64,000 nucleotides of DNA from Diaphorobacter sp. HDW4B (GTDB lineage: Bacteria > Pseudomonadota > Gammaproteobacteria > Burkholderiales > Burkholderiaceae_C), in contig NZ_CP049905.1 in NCBI RefSeq assembly GCF_011305535.1, positions 2,056,001 to 2,120,000 on the forward strand, given 5' to 3'. Position numbers and translations under genes: made by a program. A model generated the notes under the pieces. It saw nothing but the letters and a program-made list of their open reading frames with translations, was not told where the DNA came from and made no database searches. Positions 39,640 to 47,042 of the stretch are shown in pieces. Each line of letters starts with the position of its first letter. The first letter of the stretch is position 1.

Positions 39640-41079
39640 ATGCGCCTTGGCCTGCGATTGCTGTTCGCCTTCTTTCTGATCAACGGCATCGCGGCATTCT
39701 TCATCCTGCGCGTGTTCACCGCCGAGATCAAACCCAGCGTGCGCGAGGTGATGGAAGACATGATGGTGGACACCGCCAACATTTTGGCCGAGCTCGCCAG
39801 CGAAGAAGTCGCCAGCGGCCGCATGAGCCTGGCCAGCCTGCGCTCGCTGGACAGCACGTTCGCGCGCAGCGTCAAGCGCTATGCGACGCGGCCCGTGGAT
39901 GCGAGCATCTGGGGCCTGTCCAAGCAGTCGCTCGACTACCGCATCTACGTGGTCGATGCGACCGGCCATGTGATCTTCGACAGCGAGGGCCGCGCCGAGG
40001 GCATGGACTACTCGCGCTGGCGCGACGTGGCACTCACGCTGCAGGGCAAGTACGGCGCGCGCGCATCGCGCGACGTGGCGGACGACGATTCCAGCGGAGT
40101 GATGTACGTGGCCGCACCAATTCTGGTGGGCAACAAGATCATCGGCGCCCTCACCGTCGCCAAACCCACGCGCACCGTGCAGCGCTTCATCGAACGCGCC
40201 GAGCGCAAGATTCTCAAGGGCGGCGTGCTGCTGCTGGCGCTGTCGGCGCTGGTCGGCATCGCGATCACGCTGTGGATCGTCTGGCATGTGCGCCGTCTGC
40301 GCGACTACGCCCTGAGCGTGCAGGCCCCCACCAACACATCGAGCGCCACGCCGCCCGTGCCCGAAGTGCCCGGAGAGCTGGGCGATCTCGCACGCGCCAT
40401 GGACAACATGCGCGAGCGCCTTGAAGGCCGCGACTACATCGAAGGCTATGTGCGCGCGCTCACGCATGAACTCAAAAGCCCCGTCGCCGCGATTCGCGGT
40501 GCGGGCGAGCTGCTGCAGGACGATCTGCCACCCGAAGACCGCGCGCAATTCGCATCGCAAGTGGTCGAACAAAGCGAACGCCTGCAACGCCTGATCGACC
40601 GACTGCTCGAACTCAGCAAGCTGGAGCAGCGCCACCATGCGGACTCCGCCGCGCCGGTCTCGCTGCGCAGTTGCGCAGAGCGCGCTGTCTCCCAATGCAA
40701 CGCGCGCGCAGGCCAGCGCGGCGTGCAACTCGTGCTGCAAGGCGAAGGCGCGAACGGCCCGTGGGAGGCCGACCTCGTCACGCTCGCCATCGGCAACCTG
40801 ATCGACAACGCCATCGACTTCTCGCCCGAAGGCAGCACGGTGCGCATCGAACTGCAGGGCGCAAACGTCACCGTGAGCGATCAGGGCCCGGGCGTTCCCG
40901 AGTTCGCCTTGCCGCGTCTGGGCGAACGCTTTTTCACCACCGCCAGACCCGACGGCGCACGCAGCGGCTCGGGCCTCGGCCTCGCCATCGTGCGGCGCGT
41001 GCTCGATCTGCATGGCGGCGACTGGCATCTGAGCAATCTGCATCCGGGGTTCAGCATCCGCCTGCAATTCGGCTCGTAA
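39640..41079 (+). CDS. creC: Sensor histidine kinase CreC
   Basis: This 479-residue kinase has an N-terminal membrane segment (8–25), a periplasmic sensor part (about 30–190), a second membrane segment (about 195–215), HAMP-like linker and the H-box THELKSPVAAIRGA with H276. The N-box NLIDNAIDFSPEG and the G-boxes DQGPGVP and GSGLGLAIV follow. The CreC signal in E. coli is linked to carbon source and growth conditions, and the creBC pair also affects beta-lactamase in some genera. Confidence 0.92.
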   Translation: MRLGLRLLFAFFLINGIAAFFILRVFTAEIKPSVREVMEDMMVDTANILAELASEEVASGRMSLASLRSLDSTFARSVKRYATRPVDASIWGLSKQSLDYRIYVVDATGHVIFDSEGRAEGMDYSRWRDVALTLQGKYGARASRDVADDDSSGVMYVAAPILVGNKIIGALTVAKPTRTVQRFIERAERKILKGGVLLLALSALVGIAITLWIVWHVRRLRDYALSVQAPTNTSSATPPVPEVPGELGDLARAMDNMRERLEGRDYIEGYVRALTHELKSPVAAIRGAGELLQDDLPPEDRAQFASQVVEQSERLQRLIDRLLELSKLEQRHHADSAAPVSLRSCAERAVSQCNARAGQRGVQLVLQGEGANGPWEADLVTLAIGNLIDNAIDFSPEGSTVRIELQGANVTVSDQGPGVPEFALPRLGERFFTTARPDGARSGSGLGLAIVRRVLDLHGGDWHLSNLHPGFSIRLQFGS

Positions 41080-41086
41080 CCGCGAC

Positions 41087-41102
41087 TTCACGCTCGCTTC
41101 AC
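41087..41102. promoter_or_regulatory. CreB-binding tag (cre-tag) before creD
   Basis: TTCACGCTCGCTTCAC matches TTCAC-N6-TTCAC, the E. coli cre-tag, exactly. It is 44 bases upstream of the creD ATG. Confidence 0.78.
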
Positions 41103-41145
41103 AAACTTCATTCGGTCATCACGACGAACCGAAAAACTGCGCTCC

Positions 41146-42690
41146 ATGAAACACCATTCGTGGAGCAATACCTTGAGATTCCCCCTCCTCTCCAAACTGG
41201 CAGCGCTGCTGCTCGTCATCGTGCTGTTGCTGTTCGGTCTGTCGATGATCGAAGGCGTGGTCCGCGACCGGCAGTACTACCGCAGCGAAACCGAACGCAG
41301 CGTGGTGCAAAGCCTCGCGGGATCGCAGACGCTGGTCGGCCCGATCATCCACAGCTCCTGCGTCGAAAGCTGGGACGTGGTGAGCGGCAGCGGCAAGGAC
41401 CGCACGGTGCGCGAGCAGCGCCGCGAATTCATGCTCACCGCCCTGCCCGAAAATCTCAAGGTGCGCACCGGCGCGGTGATGGAAGAGCGCGCACGCGGCC
41501 TGCACAAGGTGAACGCATACACGCTCAAGGCGCATGTGACCGCCGAGTGGCCAGGCTTGGCGCAACTGCAGCCACAGCGCTCGATGAAGGATTCGCGCAT
41601 GCAATGCGGCGCGCCGATTCTGATGATGGGCGTCGGTGATGCGCGCGGCATCCGCACGGCGCAGATGGAGCTCGACGGCAAGAGCGTTGCGCTCAAGCCC
41701 GGCACCTTCCACCCGATCTACACACGCGGCCTGCACGCCTCGCTGCCCGACGCGATCCGCAGCGACAAGGAAACCGTGAACGTCTCGCTCGATCTGGAGT
41801 TGGTCGGCACGCAGAACGTGTCCTTCGTACCCATCGCCAGCAACAACGACGTGCAGATGCAAAGCGGCTGGCCACACCCTTCGTTTGCAGGCCGATTTCT
41901 TCCGTCGGAGCGGGATGTGAGCGATGAAGGCTTCACCGCCAACTGGCGCGTTTCGTCATTGGCAACCACCGCGCAACAGGACATTCGCCTGGGCCGCCGC
42001 GTATGCAGCGCAGGCGCCGATTCAGAAGACTACGCCAACGGCCGCGTCTACGAAGCTGCGGCGGCAGCAGCAGCCGTGGCGACTGCAGCATCGTCCGTCG
42101 AGGAAGTCGCAACCATCCAGACCCAGCCCGCCCCCGGCTGCGCGGACAGCTTCAGCGTGTCCTTCGTCGATCCGGTGAATCCGTACTCGCTCTCCGACCG
42201 CGCCATCAAATACGGCGTGCTGTTCATCGCGCTCACCTTCGTGGCCGTCGGCCTGTTCGAGCTGATGAAGAAGCTGCGCGTGCACCCGGTGCAATACCTG
42301 CTCGTCGGCGCTGCGCTGTGCAGTTTCTTCCTGCTGCTGGTGAGTCTTTCCGAGCACCTGTCGTTCGGCCTGTCGTACGCGATGGCATCAAGCGCCTGCG
42401 TGCTGCTGCTCGGCTACTACGCGAGCCACATTCTGGGCGGACTGAAGATGGGCATACCGTTCGGTCTCGGCATCGCGCTGCTCTACGGCATGCTGTATGT
42501 GCTGCTGCAGCTCGAACAGACCGCGCTGGTCGTCGGTGCAATCGCGCTGTTCGTGGTGCTGGGCGTGATCATGATTCTGACCCGCAAGGTGAACTGGTAC
42601 GAGCTGACCGCTCGCAACCAAAACAACAACGGCAATGGCAATGGCAACGTGAAGCCTGCCGGTACACCAGTGGAAGGAGCCTCGGCATGA
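41146..42690 (+). CDS. creD: Inner-membrane protein CreD
   Basis: CreD is an inner-membrane protein that keeps envelope integrity and is induced by CreBC. This 514-residue protein has an N-terminal anchor (FPLLSKLAALLLVIVLLLFG), a large periplasmic domain, and a C-terminal block of five to six hydrophobic segments (IKYGVLFIALTFVAVGLFEL onward, with HPVQYLLVGAALC typical of CreD). An Ala-rich run (EAAAAAAAVATAAS) lies in the periplasmic part. It follows creC by 66 bases, which contain the cre-tag. The next ATG overlaps its stop. Confidence 0.93.
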   Translation: MKHHSWSNTLRFPLLSKLAALLLVIVLLLFGLSMIEGVVRDRQYYRSETERSVVQSLAGSQTLVGPIIHSSCVESWDVVSGSGKDRTVREQRREFMLTALPENLKVRTGAVMEERARGLHKVNAYTLKAHVTAEWPGLAQLQPQRSMKDSRMQCGAPILMMGVGDARGIRTAQMELDGKSVALKPGTFHPIYTRGLHASLPDAIRSDKETVNVSLDLELVGTQNVSFVPIASNNDVQMQSGWPHPSFAGRFLPSERDVSDEGFTANWRVSSLATTAQQDIRLGRRVCSAGADSEDYANGRVYEAAAAAAAVATAASSVEEVATIQTQPAPGCADSFSVSFVDPVNPYSLSDRAIKYGVLFIALTFVAVGLFELMKKLRVHPVQYLLVGAALCSFFLLLVSLSEHLSFGLSYAMASSACVLLLGYYASHILGGLKMGIPFGLGIALLYGMLYVLLQLEQTALVVGAIALFVVLGVIMILTRKVNWYELTARNQNNNGNGNGNVKPAGTPVEGASA

Positions 42691-42968
42691 TCACGTTGAG
42701 CAGCATGAACACCATGGCCAATCGACCCGAGTTCAGCGGCCCGTCGCTGTCGTTCGCCGAAGTGCAACGCGTGCAGCGTTATCACGACCGCCTGACCCGC
42801 GCGCTCGCCGCGCGTGACCAGCAGTCGCTCCGGCGGGCCAAGCAGCGCGTGCTGGCCGCCGCCTACACGCCAAGGCGACGCATCACATCGCCCGCGTTCC
42901 GCAATGCGCTCAAGCAACTGTCATGGCACATGGCGGCGATGCTGCTGACACGGGATCGCGCGCGATAG
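42687..42968 (+). CDS. Hypothetical 93-residue basic protein after creD
   Basis: The ATG at 42687 overlaps the creD stop (ATGA), giving coupled translation and 93 residues: MITLSSMNTMANRPEFSG, then a helical Arg/Gln-rich part (VQRYHDRLTRALAARDQQS) and a C-terminal RNALKQLSWHMAAML. No family was recognised. The overlap and codon use like creD support it as a true gene, but it could be a lineage-specific add-on. Confidence 0.7.
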   Translation: MITLSSMNTMANRPEFSGPSLSFAEVQRVQRYHDRLTRALAARDQQSLRRAKQRVLAAAYTPRRRITSPAFRNALKQLSWHMAAMLLTRDRAR

Positions 42969-42991
42969 ACAAGGAGAGCGAGGTCAGACAC

Positions 42992-43525
42992 TCAATGCAT
43001 GGCTGCGGCGGGCGCTTCTTCTTCCTCTTCGCGTACAACCTCTTCGTCGCCCTCTCCCGAAGAACACGCGCCACCGCAGCCATGAATGAGTTCGTCAGGC
43101 AGATTGTCCGGAGACGCCACCTCGCCGGTCAGCGGGTTGTAGCCCACGCGGCGCAGGTGCAGCGCAAGGGCCGCGTCCATGAGCTGCGTGTGCTGCACCA
43201 CCCAGACCGCCAGCTCGCGCCCCATCTCGCGCAGCACGAACAGCTCGCCTTTTTCGGCCCGCACCAAGCCTTCGCGCATCACCTGCAGCACCACCTTGTG
43301 CTGCACGCTGTGGCAGTTGCCGGATGCGTATTTGGTCGCCTCCATCCAGCGGTCTTCCTGGCCGAAATGGTGCTCGGTGTGAACGATCAGATCCTGCCAG
43401 ACAGCGATCAGCTCGATGTCTTCCGCCGCCTCCACGGCCTGCAGCAGTTCGACGAATTCCTTGTGCGTGTCGTCCATCATCGGCAGGTCCAGCGCCATCT
43501 CTTCGGACCATTGCAGAGTGCTCAT
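42992..43525 (-). CDS. Bacteriohaemerythrin domain protein
   Basis: This 177-residue protein has the haemerythrin iron ligands: H21 (DTHKEF), H49, H53 and E57 in HTEHHFGQED, with later His in CHSVQHKV and VQHTQLMD. It probably binds oxygen or senses redox state through a di-iron site. After residue 140 it has an unusual Cys/Glu-rich tail (CGGACSS, then a run of five Glu in EEEEEAP). The ATG at 43525 gives the best start. Confidence 0.9.
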   Translation of the reverse strand: MSTLQWSEEMALDLPMMDDTHKEFVELLQAVEAAEDIELIAVWQDLIVHTEHHFGQEDRWMEATKYASGNCHSVQHKVVLQVMREGLVRAEKGELFVLREMGRELAVWVVQHTQLMDAALALHLRRVGYNPLTGEVASPDNLPDELIHGCGGACSSGEGDEEVVREEEEEAPAAAMH

Positions 43526-43681
43526 TGCTTGTTGCTCCTTCTTTGGTTGGGCCTGAAGCAAACAGCGCGATGCGCAACGAATATGTTTCAGGTGTTGCCG
43601 AAGGTTAGAAGCGCAAGCATGCCAACACTTTGATGTACATCAGCGGCCAACAGCAGTGCCGCTTCCGAAGTGAGTAACAGC

Positions 43682-44491
43682 TCAAATCGCTGGGTAGTTA
43701 CCCGTGCCGTCCGGCCATGGTGTGAGCACCTCGAAGCCGGTTTCCGTAACCGCCACCATGTGCTCCCACTGCGCGGAAAGCGACTTGTCGTTGGTGATCA
43801 CCGTCCAGCCATCGCTGAGCTCGCGCGTTGCGGCCTTGCCCGCATTCAGCATGGGCTCAATCGTGAAGATCATGCCCGGCTCCAGCACCAGCCCCTGGCC
43901 TTGCACGCCGTAGTGCAGCACCTGCGGATCGTCGTGGTACACGGTGCCGATGCCGTGCCCGCAATACTCGCGTACCACACCAAAACGCTCGCGCTGCGCA
44001 ATGCTCTGGATCGCAAAGCCGACGTCGCCCAACGTCGCACCAGGCTTGACCGCGCGGATGCCGGCCAGCAGCGCCTCGTAAGTCGTCTCGACCAGACGCT
44101 TGGCCTGATTGCTGGGCTGCCCCACGTAGTACATGCGGCTCGTGTCACCAATCCAGCCGCGCGGCGTGGTCACCGCCACGTCCACGTTGATGATGTCGCC
44201 ATCTTTCAGCACTTCCGTCTCGGACGGAATGCCGTGGCACACGACGTGATTCACCGAAGTGCAGATGGTCTTCGGAAACCCGCCGTAGCCAATGTTCGTC
44301 GCCACGCACTGCAGCTCATTCACGATGTAGTCGTGGCAGAGCTTGTCCAGATGCTCGGTGGTCACGCCCGGCTGCACATGCGGCGTCAGCATCGCCAGCA
44401 CCTTTGCCGCCAACCCACCCGCCTCGCGCGACAGCGCAATTTCATCCGCACCCCGAATCGGCACAGACCGCACTTTTCCGCGACGGCTCAT
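43682..44491 (-). CDS. map: Type I methionine aminopeptidase
   Basis: Map removes the starting Met from new proteins. The 269-residue protein has all five metal ligands: two Asp in IINVDVAVTT and GDTSRMYYV, His in CGHGIG, and Glu in FTIEPML and WEHMVAV. It starts at 44491, overlapping the ParD-like gene by ATGA. A housekeeping map is usually next to rpsB, so this may be a second copy. The pairing with a ParD-like gene is odd. Confidence 0.93.
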   Translation of the reverse strand: MSRRGKVRSVPIRGADEIALSREAGGLAAKVLAMLTPHVQPGVTTEHLDKLCHDYIVNELQCVATNIGYGGFPKTICTSVNHVVCHGIPSETEVLKDGDIINVDVAVTTPRGWIGDTSRMYYVGQPSNQAKRLVETTYEALLAGIRAVKPGATLGDVGFAIQSIAQRERFGVVREYCGHGIGTVYHDDPQVLHYGVQGQGLVLEPGMIFTIEPMLNAGKAATRELSDGWTVITNDKSLSAQWEHMVAVTETGFEVLTPWPDGTGNYPAI

Positions 44492-44724
44492 GACTGCCCT
44501 CCCACGAGGCGCACCGGCACGGCAGCCACTTCGTCCTGCTCCGCCTTGCGGGCATGAGACAGCAACAGCGCGCAGATGCCCGTGTAGTTGAGGTGAGGAT
44601 GAAGCTCCGCCAATTGACCGACACGCAGCCAATGTTCGGCCTGTGCGTTGATGGAGCGACTCATCGCGGAGCTGGACAGACGGATCTGATCATGCAGATC
44701 GTCGGAGATTTTTACGATTCCCAT
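44488..44724 (-). CDS. ParD-like family protein upstream of map
   Basis: This 78-residue protein starts MGIVKISDDLHDQIR, a ribbon-helix-helix beginning, followed by MSRSINAQAEHWLRVG as in ParD-like antitoxins (the small family often next to a methionine aminopeptidase). A ParE toxin is not adjacent; the partner gene is map, which overlaps by four bases. It may be a DNA-binding regulator of the pair or a remnant of a toxin–antitoxin system. An upstream ATG at 44763 gives a longer form with no support. Confidence 0.82.
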   Translation of the reverse strand: MGIVKISDDLHDQIRLSSSAMSRSINAQAEHWLRVGQLAELHPHLNYTGICALLLSHARKAEQDEVAAVPVRLVGGQS

Positions 44725-44810
44725 CCATGAATTATACGATTCATATACAAAACATATACCCAACGAGAGAACCCCCGACGAATTGCGGCCCTTGTGCTCA
44801 AGCGTTGATA

Positions 44811-45024
44811 TTTCCGTCGCGATACTCGCGCCCCCGCTGCTGCATCGCAGAATGCAGCAGCGCCCTCCCCAGCTTTTGATCTGACTCGCGGCGGTTGCCC
44901 GAACGGAGCGCCTACGGCGCGAAGCTGAGTTCTGCCGCGTGCCCCCGAATTCCAGCGCGCTTTTGGTGACTTTTCGCGCGCCAGCGAAAAGTTACTCGCC
45001 CGCCGGGGCGAACTCCCGGCCAGC
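44811..45024 (+). repeat. Dispersed repeat R, copy 1
   Basis: This runs from TTTCCGTCGC through the hairpin GCTGCTGCATCGCAGAATGC, then CGGTTGCCCGAACGGAGCGC, and ends in TTACTCGCCCGCCGGGGCGA. An inverted copy is at 63308–63513 and a partial direct copy at 63654–63797. It does not look like a coding element, and no terminal repeats or target duplication were noticed. Confidence 0.8.
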
Positions 45025-45064
45025 CGCATCCAAAAATCCCGCGCGCTCAAAAAATGAGCAAAAA

Positions 45065-45088
45065 AAAGCGCCGACTCAGCGGCGCTTT
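45065..45088 (-). terminator. Terminator-like hairpin
   Basis: AAAGCGCCG pairs with CGGCGCTTT over the loop ACTCAG and is A-rich on its left side, so a T run follows on the minus strand. No minus-strand gene lies just upstream, so its role is unclear. Confidence 0.6.
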
Positions 45089-45213
45089 GTATGAAATCTG
45101 GCATCTATTGGGGATGCTCGGAATATTTTGAATATGTTGTTTGAGTTGTGGCGTCTCCTCGGTCCCCTCGCTGCGTGCCGAGGCCCGCGTTCGAGTAAGG
45201 AGAATGTAAACGT

Positions 45214-45230
45214 TGCACATTGATAGTGCA
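45214..45230. promoter_or_regulatory. NtrC-type site upstream of amtB
   Basis: TGCAC-ATTGATA-GTGCA is an inverted repeat matching the NtrC core TGCAC-N7-GTGCA. It is about 115 bases before the likely transcription start, a usual enhancer distance. Confidence 0.72.
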
Positions 45231-45310
45231 TTGGTGATTTCCCCACCCTATTTTGGAGCGCAGGACTGCAGGCACTGCCCTTATTTGTGGCAGCGCCTCT
45301 CTGTAGTCAT

Positions 45311-45326
45311 TGGCACGACTCGTGCA
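45311..45326 (+). promoter_or_regulatory. Sigma-54 promoter of amtB
   Basis: TGGCACGACTCGTGCA matches TGGCAC-N5-TTGCA with one change (G for the first T). The -24 GG is at 45312–45313 and the -12 GC at 45324–45325; the amtB ATG is 41 bases further on. Confidence 0.75.
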
Positions 45327-45366
45327 TTTGCAGTAACGAATAGTAGTCATTGATACGCGGAGAGCT

Positions 45367-46710
45367 ATGACGGAGCGCAAAAAATTTGGCGGGAAATGCG
45401 TGGCTTTGGGGAGTTTCGGGGCTTGTGTTTCGGGAATCTGGTCACCAGCAGCCATGGCTGCCACCATCAACCGGCCTTCCGTCACGGATCTGCAGAGCAT
45501 CAGCGCCGTCGACACGGCATGGCTCATGACGGCGACGATTCTGGTGCTGCTCATGACGCTGCCCGGGATAGCGCTGTTTTACTCGGGCATGGTGCGGCGC
45601 AAGAACGTGCTCAACACCATGGCGAGCGTGATTGGGATTGCCGCCGTGGTGAGCCTGCTGTGGTTCGCGTTTGGCTATTCGCTGTCGTTCACGCCCGGAA
45701 ACGGTTGGATCGGGTCGGATTCCCGGTTCTGGTTTGCGGGGCTGGATTTCGACTCCGTGCACCAAAAAGTGGCGGTCAGCCATCTGGCACCACATGTTCC
45801 CGAGGCCGCGTTTGCGATGTTTCAACTGGCTTTTGCCGTGATCACCGCGTCGTTGCTGGTGGGCGCGTGGGTGGAGCGCATGCGCTTCGGCTCGATGCTG
45901 GTGTTCGTGGGGCTGTGGAGTCTCATCGTCTATGCGCCGATCGCGCACTGGGTCTGGGAGCCGGGCGGTTGGCTGGCGAAGATGGGTGCGCTGGATTTTG
46001 CGGGCGGCACGGTCGTTCACATCAATGCCGGTCTGGCAGGACTGGTCTGCGCATGGATGCTCGGCCCGCGTCGCGGCTATGGGCGTGAGCCGCTGGAGCC
46101 CAGCAATCTGGGCTTCACCATGATCGGCGCGGCGCTGCTGTGGATTGGCTGGTTCGGCTTCAACGCGGGCTCGTCGCTGGCGGCCGATGGACGTGCCGCG
46201 CTGGCACTGTCGGTCACCCACATCGCGGCCTGCGCTGGAGCCATGGGTTGGGCGCTGGCCGAGTATCTCGTACGCAGCAAGGTCACGCTGCTGGGACTGT
46301 GCTCTGGGTTGGTCGCCGGGCTGGTGGCGATCACACCTGCAGCAGGTTTTGTCACGCCGCGCTCGGCGCTGATGATCGGCGCGATTGCAGGCGTAGCCTG
46401 CTACTGGGGCGCAACGAGCCTCAAGCGCATGCTGGGCGCGGACGACTCGCTCGACGTGTTTGGCGTGCACGGCGTAGGCGGCATCGTGGGCGCGTTGCTC
46501 ACGGGCGTGTTTGCCGACCCGGACATCGGCGGCGTCACGGGAAGCGTCGTCACACAGGGCATCAGCGTGCTGGCGGTGGGCATCTTCACCGTGATCACAA
46601 CGGCCATTCTGTTCTGGCTGGTGAATGCGCTGATCGGCCTGCGTGTGGACGAGGAATCCGAGCAGGTGGGTCTGGACATAGCACTGCACCGCGAGCGAAT
46701 CAACATGTGA
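45367..46710 (+). CDS. amtB: Ammonium transporter (AmtB/Amt family)
   Basis: This 447-residue membrane protein conducts ammonium. It has a cleavable-looking N-terminal segment and about 11 membrane helices. The first part of the pore is in LPGIALFYSGMVRRKNVL; the Asp of the recruitment site and first pore His are in LDFAGGTVVHINAG, and the second in DVFGVHGVGGIVGAL. The ATG at 45367 has a GGAG ribosome site. No glnK is adjacent, which is unusual; a small unknown gene follows instead. A sigma-54 promoter and NtrC site suggest nitrogen control. Confidence 0.95.
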   Translation: MTERKKFGGKCVALGSFGACVSGIWSPAAMAATINRPSVTDLQSISAVDTAWLMTATILVLLMTLPGIALFYSGMVRRKNVLNTMASVIGIAAVVSLLWFAFGYSLSFTPGNGWIGSDSRFWFAGLDFDSVHQKVAVSHLAPHVPEAAFAMFQLAFAVITASLLVGAWVERMRFGSMLVFVGLWSLIVYAPIAHWVWEPGGWLAKMGALDFAGGTVVHINAGLAGLVCAWMLGPRRGYGREPLEPSNLGFTMIGAALLWIGWFGFNAGSSLAADGRAALALSVTHIAACAGAMGWALAEYLVRSKVTLLGLCSGLVAGLVAITPAAGFVTPRSALMIGAIAGVACYWGATSLKRMLGADDSLDVFGVHGVGGIVGALLTGVFADPDIGGVTGSVVTQGISVLAVGIFTVITTAILFWLVNALIGLRVDEESEQVGLDIALHRERINM

Positions 46711-46729
46711 ACGTGAAGGAGTACCCGAT

Positions 46730-47035
46730 ATGCCGGAAACTGACCTGCTGGCCATTGCTGCGCACTTGCACGTGCTGCTGCGCAGAAACACGGGCCGGGT
46801 GACGGACACCGAGTGGATGGCGGTGAACGTCGAATACGCGCAGGCCATCATCGCTTTCGCCCGCCAACATGTGGAGCGCAACCCCGCGCCGGATCTGCTG
46901 GAATGGGCGGGCAAGCTGGAGCAGGCCTGGCTGGATCAGCTTACCCGCGAGCAGCGCGTGCCACTGGTGCAGCGCGCGTCGGACATGCTGCGGCAGCGGG
47001 TGGAGGCGAAAAAGTACGTCGGGTCGCTGCGGTGA
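46730..47035 (+). CDS. Small protein of unknown function after amtB
   Basis: This 101-residue protein follows amtB by 19 bases with an AAGGAG-like site (GTGAAGGAGTACCCG) before its ATG, so it is probably in the amtB transcript. It is helical, with EWMAVNVEYAQAIIAFARQHV and LEQAWLDQLTREQRVPLVQRA. No metal or catalytic motif was seen, and I do not know the family. Its place might suggest a role near AmtB or nitrogen use, but that is a guess. Confidence 0.82.
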   Translation: MPETDLLAIAAHLHVLLRRNTGRVTDTEWMAVNVEYAQAIIAFARQHVERNPAPDLLEWAGKLEQAWLDQLTREQRVPLVQRASDMLRQRVEAKKYVGSLR

Positions 47036-47042
47036 TGCCAGT

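Larger units (their letters stand above)
44725..45366. other. 642-base intergenic region before amtB
   Basis: No gene was found. From left to right it holds repeat R (44811–45024), a hairpin (45065–45088) and the amtB control region with an NtrC site and a sigma-54 promoter. Confidence 0.8.

Noticed and set aside
44811-45024. Insertion sequence or transposon remnant
   Set aside because: No transposase frame, terminal inverted repeats or target duplication were seen. It is listed only as a dispersed repeat.
45089-45366. Riboswitch before amtB
   Set aside because: The leader after the sigma-54 start is only about 30 bases, too short for a known riboswitch.
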